NCBI RefSeq assembly: GCF_900115925.1
Contig: NZ_FOYF01000001.1
Span: forward strand, 620,001-684,000
DNA length: 64,000 nucleotides
Direction: 5' to 3'
Origin: Bacillus sp. cl95
GTDB lineage: Bacteria > Bacillota > Bacilli > Bacillales > Cytobacillaceae
Part shown: positions 43,794-52,924 of the stretch, in pieces
Position numbering within the stretch: the first letter of the stretch is position 1
Layout: each line of letters opens with the position of its first letter
Made by a program: the position numbers and the translations under genes
The notes under the pieces: generated by a model
Database searches by the model: none
The model's input: only the letters and a program-made list of their open reading frames with translations
Told to the model about the DNA's origin: nothing

Positions 43794-44702
43794 TTATGAA
43801 AAAATCCCTTTAATGGCATCAATCAATTCCTTGAAGAAATTTGATACTGATTCTATGAATCCTTTGTTTTCTCCAACGGCTTCTTCAATACGTTGCTGAA
43901 TATCCTTTGAAAGATCCTCTAATTGTGATTGAACGTTGTCAAAATTAATATTCAAACCACGCATTTTTTCGAACAAATCCACTAAGAGTTGACGGTCTGC
44001 TGCCGATAACTCTAATCCTAGAGCTTTCAGCTTATCATCGATGATTTTTTCCACTTCTTCTTTAGTTGCGGGATTTTGTTCGGCAATTTCTTTTTTTATC
44101 TCAGTTAAGAGTTCACTAACTTTATCTTGATCCATGCCTTCTTTTTTAGCCAAATCTGTAGCCAGGTTCAGTTCTTCATTCGCTACTTCTGTCCGCTCTT
44201 TATCAAGTTCCGTTCCTTTGCCTTCATCATAAGCTTTATAAATTCCCACGAGCGCGGAATGTCCACTTACTTTTACGGGAGATGCCACGTCAACGACAGC
44301 ATCTTGGATACCGGCAGTCAAAAGTGCATTAGCATACATTTCATCGGTAACCTCAGTGATATTTTTAGGAGTAACCTGATTAATGACTAGCCCTTCGCCC
44401 GTGTCTTTTCGAGTTATTTTTGCTGAAGAATACATATTTGAATGCTTATCACCTTTAATATAGGTAACAAGATCATCCCCATTCACTGTAATCTCTTTTA
44501 CCTTGGTTACATCTTCCACTTTTAGTAAGTCTCTAACTTCTTCCTTTTGAGCAGGAATTAAAGCCTCTCCATATACGACGATAGGCAAACCATATTTTTC
44601 ATTGATACTTTCATCTGCATGAGCAATATTTCCGAGTGAAATCGCAAATGTAAAAACAGCTCCGATTGTGACCATTTTCAAGAAACCTTTTGTAATCATC
44701 AT
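43794..44702 (-). CDS. Secreted DUF1002 protein (YpuA-like)
   Basis: A 302-residue exported protein. A signal peptide (FLKMVTIGAVFTFAISLGN, cleavage near AHADES) is followed by the DUF1002 domain (residues about 35-235; YGEALIPAQKEEVRDLL, VTPKNITEVTDEMYANAL, GHSALVGIYKAYDEGKG). Residues 200-302 are helical and acidic. B. subtilis YpuA belongs to this family; the role is unknown, perhaps cell-surface. It is a single gene. Confidence 0.85.
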   Translation of the reverse strand: MMITKGFLKMVTIGAVFTFAISLGNIAHADESINEKYGLPIVVYGEALIPAQKEEVRDLLKVEDVTKVKEITVNGDDLVTYIKGDKHSNMYSSAKITRKDTGEGLVINQVTPKNITEVTDEMYANALLTAGIQDAVVDVASPVKVSGHSALVGIYKAYDEGKGTELDKERTEVANEELNLATDLAKKEGMDQDKVSELLTEIKKEIAEQNPATKEEVEKIIDDKLKALGLELSAADRQLLVDLFEKMRGLNINFDNVQSQLEDLSKDIQQRIEEAVGENKGFIESVSNFFKELIDAIKGIFS

Positions 44703-44897
44703 TAATTCTCCTTTTAAGCAAATCTCTGTACCAAGTATTAAGACTGAAAAATCATCAAAAAAGTTTCAATCATCCCTACAAAGATAGCATGACCTTACTT
44801 TTCAATCCAGTTATTACTTGTATTCAAGTACTCCTTTTTATATTTCCCAACAAATATAAAACAAGATAAAAAATCTACAGAGTTAATTATTACTCAC

Positions 44898-45083
44898 AGA
44901 ACAAAAGGCGCAAGCGCCCTGTTTAGCCCCGACAGGCATAAGACGAATCACGCAGGAAATCCTGATTTCTGAAGTGATTTGGCTTATGCCCCCGAGGGGC
45001 TGGGCGCTGGAGCTGGATTATTAGAAAAAACGTAGAAAGTTATCCACATTAATTTAATTTATAATTTCCTAGACCATAAAAAA
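44898..45083. repeat. Structured repeat, copy C
   Basis: Matches copy B except for a few substitutions and small indels. It has the most complete stem set, including GCATAAG with CTTATGC. DnaA box TTATCCACA at 45040-45048. The right end abuts the terminator of the ABC transporter operon. Confidence 0.85.
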
Positions 45084-45106
45084 GAAGATGCATCATTGGC
45101 ATCTTC
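45084..45106 (-). terminator. Terminator of the amino acid transporter operon
   Basis: Stem GAAGATGC with GCATCTTC, then a T-run on the minus strand; directly joined to repeat copy C. Confidence 0.8.
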
Positions 45107-45118
45107 CTTTCCTTATCC

Positions 45119-45769
45119 TTAAGCCCTCTTTACTTCTAGGCGACCTGCAACAAGAGATAGTGAATAATTAACGATAAAGTACATGAACGCTAGTATAAAT
45201 AACATCGGTATTACGTATCCGCTTTTTTGGCCATAGATAATTTGTGCATTGTGAGTTACTTCAGGTAATGCGATGACAACCGCCAACGATGTATCCTTCA
45301 ATAAAGAAATAAATTGACTTACGATGGGAGGAACCATTCTACGTAATGCTTGTGGCAAGATAATATATCTCAACGTCTGAACATATCCTAGGCCAGACGA
45401 ACGCGCAGCTTCTATCTGCCCCTTTTCAATCGAGTTTAAGCCACTTCGAATAATTTCAGATAGCATCGCAGATTCAAAGACAGTTAATGCAGCAATGGCT
45501 GCAACTGTAATCGGTAATTTAACACCTATCTCTGGCAATGCAAAATAAGTAAAGAAAATAATCAACAACAAAGGCAAGTTCCGAATAGTCTCAACCACTA
45601 CTGCCAGCACATGTGAAACAACCGGTATTCTCGCGTATCGTATTGTACCAATCGTACCTCCGATTATGAAACTTAAAATGATAGAAATAAATGCAACTTT
45701 CAATGTGACCCAAAATCCTTCTAATAAAAATTGTAGATGGTCCACAGTAAATGCACCAACAAAATCCAT
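45119..45769 (-). CDS. Polar amino acid ABC transporter permease
   Basis: A 216-residue permease of the HisM/GlnP class. The EAA loop is AARSSGLGYVQTLRYIILPQALRRMVPP. About five helices. Second of two tandem permeases, 11 bases after the first. Last gene of the operon glnQ-type ATPase, binding protein, permease, permease. Confidence 0.92.
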   Translation of the reverse strand: MDFVGAFTVDHLQFLLEGFWVTLKVAFISIILSFIIGGTIGTIRYARIPVVSHVLAVVVETIRNLPLLLIIFFTYFALPEIGVKLPITVAAIAALTVFESAMLSEIIRSGLNSIEKGQIEAARSSGLGYVQTLRYIILPQALRRMVPPIVSQFISLLKDTSLAVVIALPEVTHNAQIIYGQKSGYVIPMLFILAFMYFIVNYSLSLVAGRLEVKRA

Positions 45770-45780
45770 TAGACTCCCCC

Positions 45781-46431
45781 CTATTGGCTTCTAGCTAAGC
45801 GTCTCTCAAGATAACCCACGCCAAGACTTAAAGGTATTGTCAGAATTAAATAGAATAGAGCAACGAAGATATAGACATCAAATGTCACGAACGAACGTGA
45901 AGAAATCAAATCTGCCTGGTACATGAGATCAAGACCAGCGATGACGCCCAATATAGATGAGTTTTTAACTAAATTAATGAACTGATTGCCAAGCGGTGGA
46001 ATCACTATTTTTATGGCTTGTGGTAAAATAATTAGTTTCATTGCCTGATTATAAGTAAGTCCCGATGAACGTGCCGCTTCCATCTGTCCTTTCGGTACAG
46101 CTAAAATGCCTGCACGAATCGCTTCAGCAATAAAAGCTGCCGTGTATATGGCAAGAGCGATGGTCCCAGCTGTCAATCCGTCAAATTCAACACCAACAGA
46201 TGATAAACCAAAATAAAAAAAGAATGTGATGATAAGAACTGGTATGTTACGGACAAATTCAACAAAGGCAGTCCCCACCCAATTCAACATCTTAATCGGA
46301 GCAATTCGCATGACTGCTATGACGATTCCTAAAATAAAACTGCTTACAAGTGCAATGAAACTCGCTATCACGGTATATTTAAACCCTTCTAAATATAGAT
46401 CTAAATTATCGGTTAAAATGGAAAAATCCAT
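45781..46431 (-). CDS. Polar amino acid ABC transporter permease
   Basis: A 216-residue permease with the EAA loop AARSSGLTYNQAMKLIILPQ and about five helices. It should form the membrane channel as a heterodimer with the next gene product. A GGGGGG site precedes the ATG. A hairpin separates it from the binding-protein gene. Confidence 0.92.
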   Translation of the reverse strand: MDFSILTDNLDLYLEGFKYTVIASFIALVSSFILGIVIAVMRIAPIKMLNWVGTAFVEFVRNIPVLIITFFFYFGLSSVGVEFDGLTAGTIALAIYTAAFIAEAIRAGILAVPKGQMEAARSSGLTYNQAMKLIILPQAIKIVIPPLGNQFINLVKNSSILGVIAGLDLMYQADLISSRSFVTFDVYIFVALFYLILTIPLSLGVGYLERRLARSQ

Positions 46432-46453
46432 AAGGCATAATCCCCCCTAACTA

Positions 46454-46481
46454 ATCGGGATGAGCTTTTGCTCATCCCGAT
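46454..46481 (-). promoter_or_regulatory. Intercistronic hairpin
   Basis: ATCGGGATGAGC and GCTCATCCCGAT form a 12-bp stem with a TTTT loop between the binding-protein and permease genes. There is no T-run, so it probably stabilises the 3' end of the binding-protein mRNA rather than ending transcription. Confidence 0.6.
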
Positions 46482-46516
46482 ATAAACAACTATAAATAAT
46501 ATTTGTTTATTAACCT

Positions 46517-47320
46517 TTAGTTTTTAATCCATTTATCTTTGATTTCATCGTACTTCCCAGAATCCTTGACTGCCTTAAGAGCTTCATTCAATCTGTCCAC
46601 AAGTTCTTTATTTCCTTTCTTAACAGCGATTCCATATGGCTCTTTAGTAAAAGTGCCACCCACTAATTCAAAAGAAGAATCTTCATCTGCCATCCCATAA
46701 AGGATCGCATCATCCGTTGTTAAGGCATCCCCTTTTCCAGACTTAAGGGCAGTGAATGCTTCCGAATAATTCTCAAATTCCAATACTTCGGTTTCAGGTG
46801 CTTTTTCACGAATATTGATAGCAGAAGTTGAACCCTTTACCGCTAATACTTTCGTACCTTTCTTCAAGTCCTCAATCCCTTTGATCTTACTTCCTTTTTT
46901 CACAAGCAAGGATTGACCTGCTTCAAAATACACATCCGTAAAATCAACTTCTTTTTTACGCTCTTCAGAAATTGTCATTGTGGCAATGACAGCGTCAATT
47001 TCACCATTATTCAGGAGTGGTATTCTCGTTTTAGAAGTAACTTCTTTAAACTCTACTTTTGTTTCATCGCCTAATATTTCTTTTACTAGTTCCTTTGCTA
47101 AATCGATATCAAAGCCTTCCACTTTACCGGTACTTGGATTTTTCAGTCCAAATAGACGGGTATCATGTTTAACTCCAAACACAATCTTATCCCGGTCTTT
47201 GATTTGAGCCATCACATCTTTACTACTGTCACCACTTGTTTTTTCGCTATTTCCTCCACATGCTGTCAAAAATAAGACTGCTAGAATCACCATTAGTGGA
47301 GCTTTCAATAATTCCTTCAT
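46517..47320 (-). CDS. Amino acid-binding lipoprotein
   Basis: A 267-residue substrate-binding protein. Lipobox LTACGG near residues 18-23, followed by an SBP-3 fold (VFGVKHDTRLFGLKNPSTGK, FDIDLAKEL, IATMTISEERKKEVDF and VKKGNKELVDRLNEAL). The sequence resembles glutamine/glutamate binders. It is the second gene of the operon, 22 bases after the ATPase gene. Confidence 0.9.
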   Translation of the reverse strand: MKELLKAPLMVILAVLFLTACGGNSEKTSGDSSKDVMAQIKDRDKIVFGVKHDTRLFGLKNPSTGKVEGFDIDLAKELVKEILGDETKVEFKEVTSKTRIPLLNNGEIDAVIATMTISEERKKEVDFTDVYFEAGQSLLVKKGSKIKGIEDLKKGTKVLAVKGSTSAINIREKAPETEVLEFENYSEAFTALKSGKGDALTTDDAILYGMADEDSSFELVGGTFTKEPYGIAVKKGNKELVDRLNEALKAVKDSGKYDEIKDKWIKN

Positions 47321-47342
47321 TTCATTTCCTCCCTTTTTCTAT

Positions 47343-48071
47343 TTAATGGTTTAATATACGGCTTAGGAATAAACGAGCCCGTTCTTCGCGAGGGTTCGCA
47401 TAAAACTCAGCCGGTGTTGACTCTTCCAGGATTTTTCCTTCGTCCATAAAAACGATACGATCCGCTACTTCTCTGGCAAATCCCATCTCATGGGTAACCA
47501 CCACCATCGTCATTCCTTCTTTTGCCAATGCCTTCATAACATCAAGCACCTCTCCTATCATTTCCGGATCAAGTGCTGATGTAGGTTCATCGAATAACAT
47601 AATTTCTGGTTTCATCGCCAGACCGCGGGCGATTGCCACGCGTTGCTGTTGTCCGCCAGACAGCTGTGCTGGAAAAGAATTTGCCTTTTCAGGTATGCCA
47701 ACTTTTTGCAAATAGAACTCGGCAATCTTTTGGGCTTCTGGGTGTGACAGGCCAAGCACCTTCATGGGAGCCAGTGTAATATTTTCAAGCACGGTTTTGT
47801 GCGGATACAAATAGAAATGTTGAAACACCATTCCGATTTCACGACGAAGATTATTAATATCAGTTTTTGGATCATTAACTCCAATATGATTGACGGTCAG
47901 CGTTCCATCTGTAATGGTTTCAAGCCGATTAATGCAACGAAGCATTGTACTCTTTCCTGACCCAGAAGGTCCAATCACAACAACAACCTCACCTTTGTTA
48001 ATGGTAAGATTAATATCTTTTAGAACATGAAAGTCACCAAAGAACTTATTGACTCCCTTAAATTCAATCAC
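47343..48071 (-). CDS. Amino acid ABC transporter ATPase
   Basis: A 242-residue ATPase of the GlnQ/HisP class. Walker A is GPSGSGKST, signature [16 protein letters not shown] and Walker [17 protein letters not shown]. First gene of the operon. A CodY-like palindrome overlaps its presumed promoter (48126-48145). Confidence 0.94.
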   Translation of the reverse strand: MIEFKGVNKFFGDFHVLKDINLTINKGEVVVVIGPSGSGKSTMLRCINRLETITDGTLTVNHIGVNDPKTDINNLRREIGMVFQHFYLYPHKTVLENITLAPMKVLGLSHPEAQKIAEFYLQKVGIPEKANSFPAQLSGGQQQRVAIARGLAMKPEIMLFDEPTSALDPEMIGEVLDVMKALAKEGMTMVVVTHEMGFAREVADRIVFMDEGKILEESTPAEFYANPREERARLFLSRILNH

Positions 48072-48125
48072 GTAAATTCCCCCCTATTCCCATTATCATA
48101 GCTATCTCTGTATAAAACATTTCCG

Positions 48126-48145
48126 ATTATAATATTCTGAATATT
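48126..48145 (-). promoter_or_regulatory. CodY-like box and -10 of the ABC transporter operon
   Basis: AATATTCTGAATATT (48131-48145) is a perfect palindrome differing from the CodY consensus AATTTTCWGAAAATT at two positions. On the minus strand it directly precedes TATAAT (48131-48126). Binding there would block polymerase when branched-chain amino acids and GTP are abundant. Confidence 0.45.
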
Positions 48146-48192
48146 CTCTACCCTACGACCATTTCCTTTAAACATAAAATTTTCCCAACAAA

Positions 48193-48219
48193 AAATGACA
48201 CCTTGGAAGAGTGTCATTT
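48193..48219 (-). terminator. Terminator of the nitronate monooxygenase pseudogene
   Basis: Stem AAATGACAC with GTGTCATTT, then a T-run on the minus strand. Confidence 0.8.
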
Positions 48220-48220
48220 C

Positions 48221-49273
48221 TTATCCAATATTCAACTCTGAAACTAGTTCTGCCAAAATTTCTGCTGCGGAATATTCCCTTTGAATTAATCCAACACCTT
48301 GCCCTGCCCATAAAGATAACTTCTCTGGATTCAATTCTCTTGCAGCGTGAGAACGCATTAATTTTGTAAGATCATTTTGAATAGGGTAAGGTGGAATGTC
48401 TAAAGATGCCTTCTCTATCACCTCAATGAACTTATTTCTAATACCTCTTGCCCATTTTCCTGAAAATGCCTTCGTCATGATGACATCTTCTTCATTACTC
48501 TCGATGATTTTGTTTCGATAAGCACGATTCGTTCCGCTTTCTTTACAAGTTAGGAATACGGTACCCAATTGTGCACCTGCTGCTCCAAGAGACAGGACAG
48601 CTTTTATTCCGCCAATTGTAACAATTCCACCTGCAGCGATTACAGGAGTTTTTACCGAATGAACCATTTGCTGCACTAAGGCTATTAAACCAATTTGAGG
48701 ATTTCCTTTTGTAGTCGGAAATGTGCCGCGATGTCCACCAGCTTCACTTCCCTGTGCAACGATCATATCTACCCCGCTATTTTCCAGTTGTTGAGCTTCA
48801 TCTACAGTCGTCGCAGTTCCCATTACGATTACACCAGATCTTTGTAATTCCTTGATTAATATTCTATCCGGAAGTCCAAAAGTAAAACTACATAGCTTGA
48901 TATCCTCAGATAAGATAGTTTAAAGTTGCTCTTCAAACGTCACTTTCCCTTTATCCGTGAATGTCCAATTAGAAGGGATTGGACTTTCGTGTGAGTATTG
49001 ATTCAAAAATGAAATCATCTGTTGAATTTCTTCAACTTTTGGAAATGTTACTTCTTCTGGGATAAAGAGGTTAACCCCAAAGGATTTATCTGTAAGTGTT
49101 TTCGTATTTTTTACTGCCTTTTTTAATTCTTCCGCTGTCATATATCCTGCTCCAATGCTGCCGATAGCCCCAAAATTGGAAACCGCAGCAACTAGTTCAG
49201 GTGTAGTTAAGCCACCTGCCATCCCTGCCTGAAATATAGGATATCGCGCACCAAGTTGTTTAAAAATCACCAC
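48221..49273 (-). pseudogene. Nitronate monooxygenase broken by one stop codon
   Basis: Read on the minus strand the frame is that of an intact FMN-dependent nitronate monooxygenase of about 350 residues: N-terminal RYPIFQAGMAGGLTTPELVA, C-terminal VAQGSEAGGHRGTFPTTKGN and AAGAQLGTVFL. After FEEQL a single TAA (48918-48920) interrupts the frame, which then resumes with TILSEDIKLCSFTFGLPD. One base change (for example AAA to TAA) explains it. The second half has an internal ATG but lacks the FMN-binding start. It is probably inactive. Confidence 0.85.
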
Positions 49274-49436
49274 ACCACCTCATTTCAATTTATTTCCATT
49301 ATACATAGTTTACTATCTTTCACGGAAAAGAATATCTTCATACTTTCGGATGAGATGATTTACTGCTAAGGATCAATGTATACGAAGATTTTAAGAAGTA
49401 TCATAGTATTAAGAAATGTTACTAGGAGGATGAAAG

Positions 49437-49889
49437 ATGAAAAATGCAAAACTGTTTGAAACTCATGTGTACACAAGGAATCTAGAAAAAGCGATAGATT
49501 TTTACCGAAGTCTGGATTTGGAGGTTGCTACTGTTTTAGAAGATAGAAGGGTAGCTTTTTTCTGGTTGGGTGATGTGGAGAAAAAAGAACAGATGCTTGG
49601 AGTTTGGGAAGTTTCCGAAGAAGACTTCCGCCGATCTCATTTCGCGTTCGAAGTTTCTCTAGAAACTTTACTCGAGGTTCCCGTTTTTTTAAAGAAAAGA
49701 GGAATCGAAGTACGTCCATCATTTGGATTAGATGCATCCGAGCCAGTTGTACATGCCTGGATGCCAACTGCCTCCTATTACTTTGCCGATCCGGACGGAA
49801 ACTCGCTCGAATACTTGGCTTTAATAGAAGGAGAAAGCAAACCAGAACTAGGCGTGGTTCATTTGAGTGTTTGGAATAGCAAACGATAA
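49437..49889 (+). CDS. VOC-family (glyoxalase-like) protein
   Basis: A 150-residue two-module VOC fold (FETHVYTRNLEKAIDFYRSL, then YYFADPDGNSLEYLALIEG with the C-terminal metal-ligand glutamate). The family includes glyoxalase I, dioxygenases and antibiotic-binding proteins; no specific role can be chosen. AGGAGGATGAAAG precedes the ATG. Confidence 0.82.
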   Translation: MKNAKLFETHVYTRNLEKAIDFYRSLDLEVATVLEDRRVAFFWLGDVEKKEQMLGVWEVSEEDFRRSHFAFEVSLETLLEVPVFLKKRGIEVRPSFGLDASEPVVHAWMPTASYYFADPDGNSLEYLALIEGESKPELGVVHLSVWNSKR

Positions 49890-49894
49890 TACAT

Positions 49895-49924
49895 AGGCAC
49901 CATCCATTCATATGGACGGTGCCT
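49895..49924. terminator. Terminator between convergent genes
   Basis: Stem AGGCACCATCCA with TGGACGGTGCCT (one mismatch); it overlaps the DUF2238 gene end. Confidence 0.75.
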
Positions 49925-50522
49925 GACTTTTAAGTTGTTCATTATGAATGGAATGCAGAGTAAAATAAGCTGTTATGGCTCCGATTAATGCAAGAAGCAT
50001 ATCCCACTGTGTATCCCATACATCCCCTTGTGTACCAAGAAAGGCTTCTGCTGCTTCTCCAGTCATTACAGCAACGGTAAACTCGATTAGTTCATAAGTG
50101 GCGCTAAAGGCCAAACAAATACAAACGACGATAAAAGGCAGCCATTTATTTTCTCTTAATGGTGATGTTTTCCATAGGATTTCTCTTACAATGATGGAGG
50201 GGATGAACCCCTGTGCGAGATGGCCTAGTCGATCATAATAATTACGGTCAAGATCAAGCATATCTTTTAACATATTAAATAATGGCATTTCAGCATAGGT
50301 ATAATGACCACCAACAATCAGAATCACGCAATGAATAAAAATTAGTATGTACGCCAAGGAAGTAAACTTAAATTTCCTATAAGTAAAAATCAGGGCTGCA
50401 ACTCCGATTAAAGCAGGCAGAACCTCTAACCACCAGGTGAAGCGGTCCGCAGGCCTTATACCAGACCAAATAAGAAAAAACAAAAATAAAATAAAAATAC
50501 CAATTAATCGTTTATTGCTCAT
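49908..50522 (-). CDS. DUF2238 membrane protein (YjdF-like)
   Basis: A 204-residue protein with about six hydrophobic helices and the family features DRLGHLAQGFIPSIIVREIL and ATYELIEFTVAVMTGE, ending QGDVWDTQWDMLLALIGA. The function is unknown. ATG at 50522 follows TAGGTG. It lies beyond the terminator of the phosphonate operon and seems separate from it. Confidence 0.8.
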   Translation of the reverse strand: MSNKRLIGIFILFLFFLIWSGIRPADRFTWWLEVLPALIGVAALIFTYRKFKFTSLAYILIFIHCVILIVGGHYTYAEMPLFNMLKDMLDLDRNYYDRLGHLAQGFIPSIIVREILWKTSPLRENKWLPFIVVCICLAFSATYELIEFTVAVMTGEAAEAFLGTQGDVWDTQWDMLLALIGAITAYFTLHSIHNEQLKSQAPSI

Positions 50523-50601
50523 TTTCAACACCTACACTTCTAATATGATTTTAGAGTTCCCCCAATTTTATGCATCATGTAAAAATTCCTATTAAATATC
50601 A

Positions 50602-50645
50602 AAAGTGCCAGGAGATATCCAGTCCTGGATATTACCCGGCACTTA
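50602..50645 (-). terminator. Terminator of the phosphonate operon
   Basis: A long imperfect stem (AAGTGCCAGG, GATATCCAG with CTGGATAT, CCGGCACTT) immediately after the NUDIX stop. Confidence 0.65.
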
Positions 50646-50646
50646 C

Positions 50647-51066
50647 TCAATTGTTATGTTCAACTAAATTGATAAAAGGATTTCCATTTTGCTCAAGACA
50701 TCGGTCTAATCTACCCTTATACCCTTCATCTTGAATCAACCTTTTTGCTTTGAGAAGAGAAACAAAGCAGGCATCTTCTGATTCATTTGATATCATTAAT
50801 GTGCCGCCCATTACTCTTCCCTGAAACAGAAACACACAAGTCGAACTCGTGACGATTTGATCAATGCCATAAAAGTTTGTTAGTTCTATGTCTAATCCGG
50901 ACTCCTCCTTCACTTCTCTTACAGCCGCCACTTTAATGGATTCGCCTTGATCGACAAAACCACCTGGAAATTCCCATCCCCTTCTCGGATGCTTAATAAG
51001 CAGAATTTCATGATTAGCATTCAAAACAAGGATCGCCACTGCAAGCTTGTGTCTTGGAATCGACAT
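50647..51066 (-). CDS. NUDIX hydrolase in the phosphonate operon
   Basis: A 139-residue NUDIX protein. The Nudix box is GGFVDQGESIKVAAVREVKE followed by ESGLDI, matching GX5EX7REUXEEXGU. Such enzymes cleave nucleoside diphosphate-X compounds. Located 13 bases after the fused cytidylyltransferase-aminotransferase gene, it may hydrolyse a CMP-linked or CDP-linked intermediate, or clean up misloaded nucleotides. ATG at 51066 follows AGGAGGGGAG; the longer frame has no site. Confidence 0.85.
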   Translation of the reverse strand: MSIPRHKLAVAILVLNANHEILLIKHPRRGWEFPGGFVDQGESIKVAAVREVKEESGLDIELTNFYGIDQIVTSSTCVFLFQGRVMGGTLMISNESEDACFVSLLKAKRLIQDEGYKGRLDRCLEQNGNPFINLVEHNN

Positions 51067-51079
51067 CTTCTCTCCCCTC

Positions 51080-52924
51080 CTATCTGTTATCCATTGGACT
51101 TTCATTTTTCAGGTATTGTTCTAAAAGCAAAAGAAAATCTTCTATGTCTTTTTCCGTAATCTCACCAATGTTTGCAATCCTAAAAGTATTCTTTTCAGCA
51201 AACTTCCCTGGGTATATTGTAAAACCTCTTCTGTATAGGAAATCGTGCATTTTTTCAAAATCATAATGCTCACAATCCGGTTCATGAATGGCTGTGATAA
51301 TTTTGCTGTGATGATCACAATCAACTAAGTGTGTAAGCCCAAGTTTTGATATTCCATTAATCAGCACTTCCCAGTTTCGTGAATATCTTGCATAACGATT
51401 TTCGATACCTTCAAACTTTGTTTCTATGATTGCCTGCTTTAAAGCATAGAGTGTCTGAACAGGCGGAGTAAATCTCATTTGTCCAGTTGTTTGGAAATGC
51501 TCATATTGAGAATACAAATTCAGATAAAGATTGCGCGGTTTCAAATAGCGCGATTTCTCCAAACTCGCTTTGTGAGCAATGACAAACGAGACTCCAGCCA
51601 TACCTTGTAAGTTCTTATTGGAGCTAGCCGCCAGATAATGAATGTTCATCCTTTTCATATTAATAGGAATAGCTCCATAAGAGCTCATCGCATCAACAAT
51701 CATTTGAATTCCATGGTTCGAACATATTTCCCCTATCTGTTCAATCGGATTAAGCAGTCCAGTCGTCGTCTCGTTATGGACAATGGCAAGATGTGAAATC
51801 TCTTTTTGATGAGCATCAATAAATTTTTCCAATTGGACAATTTCCAAACCATTAGCTGCCGGTGATTCAAATTCATAAAAACCGATTCCATATGCTTTGG
51901 CTATTTCACACATTCTTTTGCCGTAAGCTCCATTGTTGATAATTAAGACTTTACGATTTCCAATAACGGAACTGAGAATGGATTCAACAGCCGCTGTCCC
52001 TGATCCACCAAACAAAACTGTTGTATACTCATCTTCAGGAGCTACAAATTTTGTTAATTCAGCAGCTATAAACTCCATAACAGATCCAAATTCTTTTTCA
52101 CGAGGGCAAATATCAGGTACAACTTGTGCATATTTAACCGTGTCAGTCGTGGTTGCGGGGCCAGGATTTAACAGGACATTCCGTGGTACCGGCTTAGGTA
52201 AGTTTTCTTTCGCCTTGATGATTGGATAGATTACATTGATAGCACGTTGCCAATGACCTTCATCATCTACCTCACACCAAGCATAGTTACATAATTTCTT
52301 TATATGAAGTCCTGTTTTTGAAGAAATCCCCACCAGTGCCTGTTCGTAATCGAGATCTTTTTTTGAATGCTTTTCAGCAAATTCACACATCATCTTGTAC
52401 GTAGAAAACGAAATTTTTGATATCCCCACCAGTTCTGCATGAACATCATCCAGGTTTCCCCTTTGCTTTGACATATTCTTGAGACTTCCATCACGGTTAC
52501 ATTCAATGAATACTTCATCAGCGGAATAAGTAAGATCACTCGCTAAGATGATGTCGTGACGGGCATCTTCTACCAATGCTTCTATCCCGCGCTTTTCATA
52601 GATTAAATCAGACTCCATCAAGAGGAAGTCTTCATTTAACCGTTCCTTTAAGAGATACAAAGTGTACATACTTCCAGTGCTTTGGAACGAAGCGTTTTTT
52701 ACACAAATAATCTCAGGGTACTTTATAGTGAGTGCCTCATAATACTCACTTTTAAAGCCAGTTCCGATAAATATCGTTTGTATTCCGCATGCTTTGAGTT
52801 TCTTAATGGAATGCTCGATAATGGAGAGTTCATCCAACTCTAAAAATCCTTTTGGACGATGAATGGTTCTTTCTCTAAGTCTGCTTCCCATCCCGGCTGC
52901 CAAAATGACTGCTGTCTTAATCAT
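51080..52924 (-). CDS. Fused NTP transferase and 2-aminoethylphosphonate aminotransferase
   Basis: A 614-residue two-domain protein. Residues 1-235 are a nucleotidyltransferase (VILAAGMGSRLRERTIHRPK, ESDLIYEKRG), like the PntC cytidylyltransferases that make CMP-5'-phosphonates. Residues 250-614 are a class V PLP aminotransferase of the AEP type (LLNPGPATTTDTVKYA, IVDAMSSYGA, PLP lysine in SSNKNLQGMAG). It should aminate phosphonoacetaldehyde to 2-aminoethylphosphonate and then activate it with CTP. The ATG at 52924 overlaps the decarboxylase stop by 8 bases. The catalytic direction (synthesis rather than breakdown) follows from the pepM and ppd neighbours. Confidence 0.87.
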   Translation of the reverse strand: MIKTAVILAAGMGSRLRERTIHRPKGFLELDELSIIEHSIKKLKACGIQTIFIGTGFKSEYYEALTIKYPEIICVKNASFQSTGSMYTLYLLKERLNEDFLLMESDLIYEKRGIEALVEDARHDIILASDLTYSADEVFIECNRDGSLKNMSKQRGNLDDVHAELVGISKISFSTYKMMCEFAEKHSKKDLDYEQALVGISSKTGLHIKKLCNYAWCEVDDEGHWQRAINVIYPIIKAKENLPKPVPRNVLLNPGPATTTDTVKYAQVVPDICPREKEFGSVMEFIAAELTKFVAPEDEYTTVLFGGSGTAAVESILSSVIGNRKVLIINNGAYGKRMCEIAKAYGIGFYEFESPAANGLEIVQLEKFIDAHQKEISHLAIVHNETTTGLLNPIEQIGEICSNHGIQMIVDAMSSYGAIPINMKRMNIHYLAASSNKNLQGMAGVSFVIAHKASLEKSRYLKPRNLYLNLYSQYEHFQTTGQMRFTPPVQTLYALKQAIIETKFEGIENRYARYSRNWEVLINGISKLGLTHLVDCDHHSKIITAIHEPDCEHYDFEKMHDFLYRRGFTIYPGKFAEKNTFRIANIGEITEKDIEDFLLLLEQYLKNESPMDNR

